Below are positions 35,202-43,431 of a stretch of 64,000 bases of DNA, piece after piece. This DNA comes from an uncultured Bacteroidota bacterium (GTDB lineage: Bacteria > Bacteroidota > Bacteroidia > Chitinophagales > Chitinophagaceae). Position 1 is the first letter of the stretch. Each line of letters starts with the position of its first letter. The stretch is taken from assembly GCA_902826165.1 (NCBI GenBank), contig CADEDV010000001.1, positions 101,693 to 165,692 on the forward strand. Reading direction: 5' to 3'. A model generated the notes under the pieces. The model worked only from the letters and a program-made list of their open reading frames with translations, searched no databases and had not been told where the DNA came from. The position numbers and the translations under genes are program-made.

Positions 35202-36794
35202 ATGAAAGAATTAATCACAATACTGTTACTAATACAATCCGGATTTGTACCAGCACAGGTATGGAAAGCGGATAACGACGATAACACGTATAAAAACCCT
35301 GTTGTCAGTGCCGATTACAGCGATCCGGATGCCATAAGAGTGGGGGAAGATTATTATATGGTATCATCCAGTTTCAATCATGTGCCGGGTTTGCCCATAT
35401 TACATTCAAAAGACCTGGTGAATTGGAAATTGATCGGCCATGCGTTAAAACGTCAGCCACCATTTGATCATTTCAGTACGGTGCAGCATGGTGGAGGGGT
35501 ATGGGCACCGAGTATCCGTTTTCATAATAATGAGTTTTATATCTATTACCCGGATCCGGATTTTGGTATCTACCTGACCAAAGCCAAAAAAACAACCGGA
35601 CCCTGGTCGGATCCGGTGTTGATTGAAGCCGGTAAGGGACTGATTGATCCCTGCCCGTTATGGGATGATAACGGGAAAATATACCTCGTTCATGCATATG
35701 CAGGCAGCCGTGCCGGTATTAAATCAATTATAGTTGTTAAGGAACTGAACAGCGATGGTACGAAAGTGATTAGCGACCCGGTGATGGTCTATGATGGTCA
35801 TGAAACTGATCCAACCATTGAAGGGCCTAAATTTTATAAGCGAAACGGGTACTATTACATTTTTGCTCCGGCTGGTGGTGTAAGTACCGGATGGCAATTA
35901 GTACTTCGTTCAAGAAATATTTATGGCCCTTATGAACGTAAAGTGGTGATGGACCAGGGAACGACTCCGGTAAATGGCCCGCACCAGGGGGCATGGGTCA
36001 GCACAGCCATGGGAGAGGATTGGTTCCTGCATTTCCAGGATAAAGATGCTTATGGCAGGGTGGTTCACTTGCAGCCGATGATATGGAAAAATGACTGGCC
36101 GGTTATCGGAACAGATATGGATGGCGATGGTAAAGGAGAGCCGGTATTGCTGTATAGAAAGCCAAAGATGGCAAAGACATTTCCCGTTGCTGCTCCCCTG
36201 GAGAGTGACGAGTTCAATACAAGCCAATTAGGGCTGCAATGGCAATGGCAGGCGAACCCGCAACAATATTGGGCCATGCCAACAGCATCAGGGTATTTGC
36301 GGTTCTTTTCGGTGCAAACAACGGAAACGGTCCCATCACCCTGGTATTATCCTAATATACTCGGGCAAAAATTCCCAGCTGATGAATTTACGGCAACCAC
36401 CAAATTCTCCTTCCGGCCAGGATGGGAAGGAGAAAGGTTTGGTTTTGCAGTACTAGGGCTGGACCTCGCCACTATATCTATTATAAAAAAACAAGATGGG
36501 AACTATATTTCGTACTCGGTTTGCAAGGAAGCAGATAAGGATAAAAAAGAAACAGTGCAGGATGGTAAAAGAGTGAACAGTAAGGATATTTATTTCCGCA
36601 TAAAAGTGTCGGGCAGGGCTATGTGTGAATTCAGTTATAGCGAAGATGGGGTCAATTATATAGCAGTAGGTGAAAAATTCCATGCAAAGCCGGGAAAATG
36701 GGTGGGAGCAAAGTTGGGCTTGTTTTTCAGCCGGAAGAATAAGACGAATGATGCCGGTATAACTGATGTGGACTGGTTTCGGATCGGAAAATAA
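35202..36794 (+). CDS. Glycoside hydrolase family 43 with C-terminal beta-sandwich
   Basis: A 530-residue exported enzyme: short signal peptide, a five-bladed propeller (about 25-320) with the GH43 acids in SADYSDPDAIRVG (general base Asp), LIDPCPLWDD (pKa-modulating Asp) and DPTIEGPKFYKRNG (acid Glu), then a C-terminal beta-sandwich (about 330-528) of the beta-xylosidase C2/DUF1349 type. GH43 members remove beta-xylose, alpha-arabinofuranose or beta-galactose; the pectin setting favours arabinan or galactan side chains of rhamnogalacturonan I. The subfamily cannot be fixed by eye. Confidence 0.9.
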   Translation: MKELITILLLIQSGFVPAQVWKADNDDNTYKNPVVSADYSDPDAIRVGEDYYMVSSSFNHVPGLPILHSKDLVNWKLIGHALKRQPPFDHFSTVQHGGGVWAPSIRFHNNEFYIYYPDPDFGIYLTKAKKTTGPWSDPVLIEAGKGLIDPCPLWDDNGKIYLVHAYAGSRAGIKSIIVVKELNSDGTKVISDPVMVYDGHETDPTIEGPKFYKRNGYYYIFAPAGGVSTGWQLVLRSRNIYGPYERKVVMDQGTTPVNGPHQGAWVSTAMGEDWFLHFQDKDAYGRVVHLQPMIWKNDWPVIGTDMDGDGKGEPVLLYRKPKMAKTFPVAAPLESDEFNTSQLGLQWQWQANPQQYWAMPTASGYLRFFSVQTTETVPSPWYYPNILGQKFPADEFTATTKFSFRPGWEGERFGFAVLGLDLATISIIKKQDGNYISYSVCKEADKDKKETVQDGKRVNSKDIYFRIKVSGRAMCEFSYSEDGVNYIAVGEKFHAKPGKWVGAKLGLFFSRKNKTNDAGITDVDWFRIGK

Positions 36795-36841
36795 GTAAGC
36801 ACAGCAATTGCTTTTCGATATAAATCTATAATAATTGCCAT

Positions 36842-38236
36842 ATGGAAAGAAGAACTTTCGTCAAGTACACTGCAGCCGCAGGTGCATCACTGATGTTGCA
36901 CCCATTCTCTTCGCTGGCTGCTGGTTCCGGAAAAAAAATACGGCTCGCACAAGTTGGTACCGGCCACCGGGGCACCAGTTTTTGGGGCACTAATCTTGTC
37001 AAAAATTTTGCAGACACGGTTGAGTTTACAGGGTTATATGATATCAATCCCGGAAGGGCCGCTTTAGCACAGACATTATATGGCGGGAATATTCCCGTGT
37101 ACAACAGTTTTGATGAAATGCTGGCAAAATCCCAGGCAGATTACGTCATTGTTACTACTGTTGATTCAACACATGATGAGTTTATCGTGAAAGCGCTGAA
37201 CAAAGGATTTAATGTGATCACGGAGAAACCAATGACCACTGATGAAGATAAATGCAAACGGATATTAGATGCAGAAAAGAAATCTGGCAAAAAAGTGATC
37301 GTTGCATTTAACTATCGTCATAGTGTGCATGCTATGCAATTAAAAGAATTGCTGGCTGCCAGCAGGGTGGGTAAGATCACTTCGGTTGATTTTAACTGGT
37401 ATCTCAATGTTCACCACGGTGCAGATTATTTCCGCCGCTGGCATGGCCGGATGGCGAAAGGCGGCTCTTTATGGGTGCACAAAGCCACCCATCATTTTGA
37501 CCTGCTCAACTGGTGGCTGAATTCCGAACCGGTGGAAGTTTCTGCATACGGAAGCCTCGAGCATTATGGGAAAAACAATTCATTCCGGGGTACAAAATGC
37601 CGGGGTTGTGAGCATAAGGATAAATGCCAGTTCTATTGGGATATAACAAAGGACAACCGGTTGGTGAAACTCTACCCGGATAATGAAAAGTATGATGGCT
37701 ATTTAAGAGATGGCTGTGTATGGAGTAATGATATCGATATCTATGATAAGATGAGTGCCCAGATCATTTATGCAAACGGGGTAACTGTAAATTATTCCCT
37801 TACCACCTATTCTCCCTATGAAGGCTGGCAGATTGCTTTCAACGGCATGAAAGGACGAATTGAAACCTGGGAAGATATACCGTACATGCAAAAAACACTG
37901 GATGACCAGTCGAAACGCCACGCAGTTGAGATGAGTAATGCAGATGATGCCATTGCCGGTGAAGTAAGGGAGATCATTGCCTGGGATAATTTCTCTAAGA
38001 ACTATGAGGTATATACAACACCAAAAATAAAAGGCGGGCATGGAGGTGGTGATATCCGTATGCAGCGAAGAATATTCACTGATGTGAATGACAATCCTCA
38101 CCATGTAATGGCGGGTACCCGGGAAGGGGCAATGTCTATTTTAATTGGTATTGCTGCCCGGAAAAGTATCCAGTTAAAAAGACCCGTAAAAATTTCCGAA
38201 TTAACAGACCTGGTGCCAATGGCAAACAGGTTCTAA
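36842..38236 (+). CDS. Tat-exported Gfo/Idh/MocA oxidoreductase with a CX2CX5C insert
   Basis: A 464-residue oxidoreductase. The N-terminus ERRTFVKYTAAAGASLMLHP is a twin-arginine signal, so it is probably exported folded with its nucleotide bound. The Rossmann part begins KIRLAQVGTGHRGTSF, with EKPMTTDEDKCKRI near residue 125 (the EKP Lys) and the catalytic-domain HKATHHFDLLNWW near 218. An insert reads KCRGCEHKDKCQFYW, giving Cys253, Cys256 and Cys262 in a CX2CX5C spacing that may bind a metal. Some exported relatives act as NAD-retaining glycoside hydrolases rather than dehydrogenases. It is 47 bases after the GH43 gene and 11 before the NTF2-like gene. Confidence 0.88.
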   Translation: MERRTFVKYTAAAGASLMLHPFSSLAAGSGKKIRLAQVGTGHRGTSFWGTNLVKNFADTVEFTGLYDINPGRAALAQTLYGGNIPVYNSFDEMLAKSQADYVIVTTVDSTHDEFIVKALNKGFNVITEKPMTTDEDKCKRILDAEKKSGKKVIVAFNYRHSVHAMQLKELLAASRVGKITSVDFNWYLNVHHGADYFRRWHGRMAKGGSLWVHKATHHFDLLNWWLNSEPVEVSAYGSLEHYGKNNSFRGTKCRGCEHKDKCQFYWDITKDNRLVKLYPDNEKYDGYLRDGCVWSNDIDIYDKMSAQIIYANGVTVNYSLTTYSPYEGWQIAFNGMKGRIETWEDIPYMQKTLDDQSKRHAVEMSNADDAIAGEVREIIAWDNFSKNYEVYTTPKIKGGHGGGDIRMQRRIFTDVNDNPHHVMAGTREGAMSILIGIAARKSIQLKRPVKISELTDLVPMANRF

Positions 38237-38247
38237 ACGTATAAACA

Positions 38248-38679
38248 ATGAAAAAGATCAGCTCAGTTATTATCATATTCCTGTTGATTGGATTATCCGG
38301 AACAGCGCAAAGTAAGCAGGAAAAGGCGGTAGCGAATGCCGTGGAAAAATTACGGAAAGCCATGGTAGATGGTAATAAGGCTGATCTTGAAAATGCTGTA
38401 TCAGAACAACTCAGTTATGGTCATAGCGGCGGCCATATTGATGATAAAAAAGAGTTTGTTGAAAAACTGGCAAGTGGCAAGTCTGATTTTGTGACGATTG
38501 ATCTTACGGAACAAACCATTTCCGTAAGCGGGAAAGTGGCTGTAGTAAGACATGTTTTGACTGCTAAAACCAATGATGGCGGAAAGCCAGGTGATGTTCA
38601 TTTGCGGATATTGCTTGTTTTTCAAAAAAAGGGCGGAAAATGGTTACTACTGGCCAGGCAAGCTGTAAAATTTACCTGA
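38248..38679 (+). CDS. Exported NTF2-like (DUF4440) protein
   Basis: A 143-residue protein with a signal peptide (MKKISSVIIIFLLIGLSGTAQ) and one NTF2-like alpha-beta cone: EKAVANAVEKLRKAMVDGNKADLENAV, SYGHSGGHIDDKKEFVEKLASGK, and a C-terminal sheet ending WLLLARQAVKF. This is the DUF4440/DUF4332-like periplasmic group, with no proven enzyme role. It is the last gene of the long enzyme operon, 11 bases after the oxidoreductase and 159 before the GH28 gene. Confidence 0.8.
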   Translation: MKKISSVIIIFLLIGLSGTAQSKQEKAVANAVEKLRKAMVDGNKADLENAVSEQLSYGHSGGHIDDKKEFVEKLASGKSDFVTIDLTEQTISVSGKVAVVRHVLTAKTNDGGKPGDVHLRILLVFQKKGGKWLLLARQAVKFT

Positions 38680-38713
38680 TGGAAAATACTATAAAAAATG
38701 CAGCAAAACCGGT

Positions 38714-38731
38714 ACCGTTCCCGGCAACGAT
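38714..38731. promoter_or_regulatory. LacI-type operator upstream of the GH28 gene
   Basis: ACCGTTCCCGGCAACGAT contains CGTTcCCGGcAACG (38716-38729) and runs into the 19 bases AACGATTGCGTAAATAAAC (38726-38744), identical to 18204-18222 upstream of susC. A weak promoter may lie further down (TTG at 38786, TATTTTG at 38805-38811), about 110 bases closer to the gene than the operator. Confidence 0.75.
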
Positions 38732-38838
38732 TGCGTAAATAAACAAAGTCCAAAACACTGAAAATGATAGGGTTTAGAGGTAAAATTGTAGACGGATAAA
38801 CGGCTATTTTGCCCCCTTATTTCAACGATTAACTTGTC

Positions 38839-40485
38839 ATGATAAAGAAGCTGCTTTCACTATTATTCATTGCATTCATTGTTAGTGATGCTGTCGGCCA
38901 GTTTGGCGGTAAATTGCCCGTTATCGTTGCACCAAAATTTAAAAAAGATACTACCAGTATAAAAAAATTCGGAGCGGTGCCTGATGGGTACACACTCAAT
39001 ACAAAGGCGATCAATGCTGCCATTGATGCCTGTACTAAAAAAGGGGGTGGTGTTGTATTGATACCTGCAGGTTTATGGTTGACAGGCCCGGTTGTTTTAA
39101 AAAACAATGTGAACCTACACCTGGCGAATGGCGCTACATTATTATTTACGGATGATAAATCACAGTATCCGTTAATTGAAGCCAACTGGGAAGGATTACC
39201 TCAAATGAGAAATCAATCTCCCATTTCTGCGACCAATGCTGTTCATATTGCTATTACCGGTAAAGGCATCATTGATGGAAATGGTGATGCATGGAGAGCT
39301 GTAAAAAGTGATAAGCTCACTGCGAGCCAATGGAAAAAATTAGTAGCCTCTGGTGGTGTAGTAAGTGAGGATAAAAAAACATGGTATCCTTCCGAGTCGT
39401 TTTTAAAAGGAAACAAAATGACCAACCCTGGTCAGCTTTCGCCGGAAAAAGATGCTGCCTTCTATGAAAGCATCAAAGATTTTCTTCGTCCCAACCTGGT
39501 ATTGCTGACCAGTTGCAAATTCGTTTTACTGGAAGGGGTTACTTTTCAAAATTCACCCGCCTGGTGTCTGCACCCGCTGATGTGTGAGAACCTGACCGTG
39601 AGAAATGTATCTGTCAAAAATCCCTGGTATGCACAGAATGGCGATGGTATTGATGCAGAGAGTTGCAAAAATGTATTGATTGAAAATTCTGTATTTGATG
39701 TGGGGGATGATGCTTTATGCATGAAAAGCGGCCGTGATGCAGAAGGAAGAAAAAGAGGAAAGCCAATTGAGAATGTGATCATCAGGGGCTGCACTGTTTA
39801 TTCCTCCCACGGAGGTTTTGTGATCGGCAGTGAAATGAGTGGTGGCGCAAAAAATATTTATGTCAGCAACTGCACGTTCGTTGGTGCAGATATCGGCCTT
39901 CGGTTTAAAACAACCCGCGGCCGTGGTGGTGTGGTGGAGAATATCTTCATTAAAGACATCTACATGAAAGATATTCCCGGGGAAGCCATCCTCTTTGATA
40001 TGTACTATATGGCGAAAGACCCGGTGCCATTGTCTGGCGAAAAAAGGGAATTACCCCCGGTGGTTTTTAAACCCGTGGATGAAACCACGCCGGTCTTTAA
40101 AAATTTTCATATCAGCAATGTGTACTGCAATGGAGCAGCGAAGGGAATTTTTGTAAGAGGCTTGCCCGAAATGCATGTAAAAGATATTGTACTCGAAAAT
40201 ATGGTACTGCAGGCCGACAAGGGGATCGATATACAGGAAGCCACCGGTATCAGCTTTAAAAATATAAAGATCATTAGTAAAGAGACCAACCCTGTTATTG
40301 ATGTGGTACAAAGTGATAAGCTGTCCTTTGAAAACATCACTTACAAAGAAGGCGCAGAATTACTATTCAGGATCAGCGGGGACAGGACAAATACCATATC
40401 TGTTACCAAGACAGATGGAACAAAAGCGAAAACCAACATTTCTTATGAACTGGGTGCCAGTGAAAAATCAGTGATCATAAAATGA
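38839..40485 (+). CDS. Polygalacturonase, GH28
   Basis: A 548-residue exported beta-helix enzyme with the four GH28 signatures: NGDGIDAES near residue 270, DVGDDALCMKSG near 290 (paired catalytic Asp), SSHGGFVIGSEMSGG near 322, and RFKTTRGRGG near 355. It begins with a signal peptide (MIKKLLSLLFIAFIVSDAVG) and an N-terminal block FGAVPDGYTLNTKAINAAIDAC typical of bacterial exo-acting members. It would hydrolyse alpha-1,4-galacturonide bonds in pectate or its oligomers. It heads the third block of the pectin locus behind an operator, and its stop overlaps the GH105 start by 4 bases. Confidence 0.95.
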   Translation: MIKKLLSLLFIAFIVSDAVGQFGGKLPVIVAPKFKKDTTSIKKFGAVPDGYTLNTKAINAAIDACTKKGGGVVLIPAGLWLTGPVVLKNNVNLHLANGATLLFTDDKSQYPLIEANWEGLPQMRNQSPISATNAVHIAITGKGIIDGNGDAWRAVKSDKLTASQWKKLVASGGVVSEDKKTWYPSESFLKGNKMTNPGQLSPEKDAAFYESIKDFLRPNLVLLTSCKFVLLEGVTFQNSPAWCLHPLMCENLTVRNVSVKNPWYAQNGDGIDAESCKNVLIENSVFDVGDDALCMKSGRDAEGRKRGKPIENVIIRGCTVYSSHGGFVIGSEMSGGAKNIYVSNCTFVGADIGLRFKTTRGRGGVVENIFIKDIYMKDIPGEAILFDMYYMAKDPVPLSGEKRELPPVVFKPVDETTPVFKNFHISNVYCNGAAKGIFVRGLPEMHVKDIVLENMVLQADKGIDIQEATGISFKNIKIISKETNPVIDVVQSDKLSFENITYKEGAELLFRISGDRTNTISVTKTDGTKAKTNISYELGASEKSVIIK

Positions 40486-42383
40486 AAAAAATATTCTTTT
40501 TACTATTATTGACTGCATCGCTGCAGGGAAAAGCACAGGAAAAGCCATTGTCAGAACAGATGATTGCTACTTGCATGACGATCTGGAAAGACTCTTTCTC
40601 CTTTGGAAACAGACCAGCCCGCTGGAGCTATGATATGGGAGTGATATTAAAAGGCTGCGAAAGGGTATGGCAGAACACAGGCGATGTTCGCTATTTCAAC
40701 TATATCCAGCACCTGATGGATTTCTATGTCCGGGAAGATGGCAGCATTAAAGATTACAGGGCTGATGAATATAATATTGACCATATCAATAACGGCAAAC
40801 TGGTTTTATTACTATACCGTGTATTGGGAAAAGAAAAATACCTGAAAGCAGCAAAGATGCTGAGAGAGCAACTGCGTACCCATCCCCGTACCAATGAAGG
40901 TGGTTTCTGGCATAAGAAAATATATCCCTACCAGATGTGGCTGGACGGATTATACATGGGTGCTCCCTTTTATGCCGAGTATTCCAATCTGGTACAGGAT
41001 GATACTGCATTTAATGATATTACCAACCAGTTCGTCTGGATGGAACAACATGCCAGGGACCCTAAAACCGGGTTACTCTATCATGCATGGGATGAAAGCA
41101 AACAACAACAATGGGCCAATAAGACCACCGGGCAATCACCACTTTTCTGGGCAAGAGCTATCGGCTGGTATTCGAATGCCATTGTGGATGCACTGGATTG
41201 GTACCCTGCTAATCACCCCGGGAAAAAGAAACTCATCGATATTCTGAATCGGTTGGTAACAGCTGTTGAGAAAGTACAGGATAAACAAACAGGGCTTTGG
41301 TATGATATATTGAATTATGATGGTCCCGGAAAAGAAAAAAACTATTTTGAAGCATCAGCCAGCTGCCAGCTGACCTATGCTATTGCAAAGGGTGTCCGCA
41401 ACGGGTATCTTCCAGCCGCTAGGTTTTCCATTGCAAAAAAAGCCTGGGATGGCATCGTGAAGGAATTTATCAAAGAGGAGAATGGCCAGACAAATCTATA
41501 CGGAACAGTATCTGTTTCGGGATTAGGTGGCAATCCTTACCGCGACGGGAGTTTTGAATATTACATGCGGGAAAAAGTGATCATGAATGATCCCAAAGGA
41601 ATGGGTGCTTTTATCAAAGCCGCCGGGGAAATGGAGATCAATGGATCATTGAAGAACGGCAAAGGCAAAACTGTTTTACTGGATCGTTATTTCAATAGCG
41701 AAAAGAGAAAGAATGCAGCCGGTAACATGGGTTACTGGCATTATACCTGGGAAGAAAGATCACACCCTGGCTTCAATTCATTAGGAAGCATTTTTGAAAA
41801 GAATGGTGCTAAGCTTTCCTCATTAGATGCAGCTCCAACCAAAGCAAATCTTAAAGGCGCATCCGTCTATATTATCGTCGATCCTGATCACATCCGGGAT
41901 AACCCCAATCCGAATTATGTTGCTGCGAAAGACGTCAAAGCGATCTGTGATTGGGTTAAAGCAGGTGGCACATTATTACTCATGGCAAATGACAGTAATA
42001 ATTGCGACTTAAAGCACTTTAATACACTGGCTGCCGTTTTCGGAATAAAGTTTACCGATAAGAGCATCAATATGGTAAAGAATGATACGTATCCACAAGG
42101 AGAAGTATTGCCCGGTGATAATAATGCTGTTTTTCGTACTACTAAAAAAATGTTTTTAAAAGAACTGAGTGTATTGGAAATTAAAAGCCCGGCCAAGGCA
42201 CTGGTGACAAAAGATAATGATGTGATCATCGCTACAGTAAAATATGGGAAAGGCGCTGTGCTGGCCGTTGGCGATCCCTGGTTATATAACGAATATGTGG
42301 ATGGCAGGAAACTGCCTGCAGAATATGAAAACTACAAAGCTGCTGAAGATCTGGTAAAATGGCTTTTGCAACCGAAGAAATGA
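40482..42383 (+). CDS. GH105 unsaturated rhamnogalacturonyl hydrolase with C-terminal DUF4350-like domain
   Basis: A 633-residue fusion. After the signal peptide an (alpha/alpha)6 barrel (about 20-390) shows GH105 features: MWLDGLYMGAPFYAEY near residue 150 with the catalytic Asp, RAIGWYSNAIVDALDW near 230, and GNPYRDGSFEYYMREK near 355. From about 400 a second domain follows, with SLGSIFEKNGAKLSSL, ASVYIIVDPDH, WVKAGGTLLLMAND and GKGAVLAVGDPWLYNEY, a class-I glutamine-amidotransferase-like fold of the DUF4350 kind without an obvious catalytic Cys. The GH105 part would remove the unsaturated uronate left by lyases. The start overlaps the GH28 stop, and the stop overlaps the next start. Confidence 0.9.
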   Translation: MKKIFFLLLLTASLQGKAQEKPLSEQMIATCMTIWKDSFSFGNRPARWSYDMGVILKGCERVWQNTGDVRYFNYIQHLMDFYVREDGSIKDYRADEYNIDHINNGKLVLLLYRVLGKEKYLKAAKMLREQLRTHPRTNEGGFWHKKIYPYQMWLDGLYMGAPFYAEYSNLVQDDTAFNDITNQFVWMEQHARDPKTGLLYHAWDESKQQQWANKTTGQSPLFWARAIGWYSNAIVDALDWYPANHPGKKKLIDILNRLVTAVEKVQDKQTGLWYDILNYDGPGKEKNYFEASASCQLTYAIAKGVRNGYLPAARFSIAKKAWDGIVKEFIKEENGQTNLYGTVSVSGLGGNPYRDGSFEYYMREKVIMNDPKGMGAFIKAAGEMEINGSLKNGKGKTVLLDRYFNSEKRKNAAGNMGYWHYTWEERSHPGFNSLGSIFEKNGAKLSSLDAAPTKANLKGASVYIIVDPDHIRDNPNPNYVAAKDVKAICDWVKAGGTLLLMANDSNNCDLKHFNTLAAVFGIKFTDKSINMVKNDTYPQGEVLPGDNNAVFRTTKKMFLKELSVLEIKSPAKALVTKDNDVIIATVKYGKGAVLAVGDPWLYNEYVDGRKLPAEYENYKAAEDLVKWLLQPKK

Positions 42384-43429
42384 ATGGAAAAACCAATATA
42401 GTAATCTTTTCCCTTTTTGGGCTGTTGCTGATACAACTTAGCGTTTCAGCACAACCTGGAATTATATCCGTACCCCAACAAATTATCACCGTTGCTGCCG
42501 ACGGCAGCGGAAATTATAAAACGATACAGGGAGCATTAAACAGCCTTTCGGATTCTTCAGCTACAGCCCGGGTGATTCGTATAAAAAATGGAACCTATGC
42601 GGAAAAACTGTATATCGAGAAACATAATGTGATCTTCGAAGGAGAGGACCGGGAGAAAACGATCATCATCGCTTCTATTGCCAGGGATGAATGGCGTTGC
42701 GGTCACACCGATGACTGGGGCGTGGCTACACTGAATATAGGAGCTAATGATATTACGTTAAAGAATCTTACAGTTACTAATAATTACGGATTTGATTTTA
42801 CAGAAAGAACGATCTGGTGTGCATCCGATACATCCATCAACAAGCAAAAGAAGCTGAGAAAAGATGGCCACCAGATGACATTACGTACTATGAATATGGC
42901 CACCCGTTTAAAAGCGGTGAACTGCCGCTTCCGTTCTTACGGGGGTGATACTGTCAGCCCATGGGAAATTTATAACGGCATGTGGTATTTTAAAGACTGT
43001 ATCATGGAAGGCGGGGTTGATTTTTATTGTCCCCGCGGATGGGCCTGGGCCGAGAACTGCGAATTCATTGCACATAGCGGTCCTGCTGCTATCTGGCATG
43101 ACGGTTCGGGTAACCCCGATTCAAAAACCGTATTGCTGAATTGTAAGTTCTCCGGCTTTGATGGTTTTATGCTGGGCCGTTATCATCGTGAAGCACAATT
43201 TTACCTAGTCAATTGTTTGTTTGCAAAAAATATGAAGGATACCCCGATTTACAGGGTACCTACCAGCAACACGATCAACTGGGGTGAAAGAATATATTAT
43301 TATAACTGTCATCGCATTGGCGGAAATGATTTTAGCTGGTACAGCAATAATCTTCCGGCTGATGTGAAAGCGGCTGATATTACTATTAACTGGGTATTTA
43401 AAAACAGGTGGAACCCTGTGATGGATTAA
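42380..43429 (+). CDS. Divergent CE8 pectinesterase-like protein
   Basis: A 349-residue exported beta-helix protein, ATG 42380 overlapping the GH105 stop (ATGA). ITVAADGSGNYKTIQGALNSL is the CE8 entry motif. The catalytic positions are retained in altered surroundings: Asp in SYGGDTVS instead of GNQD, Asp in GGVDFYCPRG instead of GTTDFIFG, and Arg in LGRYHREAQ instead of LGRPWR. It also has an insert with WRCGHTDDWG near residue 105. It may therefore be a methylesterase of different specificity. It is separated by 2 bases from uxaB. Confidence 0.85.
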   Translation: MNGKTNIVIFSLFGLLLIQLSVSAQPGIISVPQQIITVAADGSGNYKTIQGALNSLSDSSATARVIRIKNGTYAEKLYIEKHNVIFEGEDREKTIIIASIARDEWRCGHTDDWGVATLNIGANDITLKNLTVTNNYGFDFTERTIWCASDTSINKQKKLRKDGHQMTLRTMNMATRLKAVNCRFRSYGGDTVSPWEIYNGMWYFKDCIMEGGVDFYCPRGWAWAENCEFIAHSGPAAIWHDGSGNPDSKTVLLNCKFSGFDGFMLGRYHREAQFYLVNCLFAKNMKDTPIYRVPTSNTINWGERIYYYNCHRIGGNDFSWYSNNLPADVKAADITINWVFKNRWNPVMD

Positions 43430-43431
43430 TT

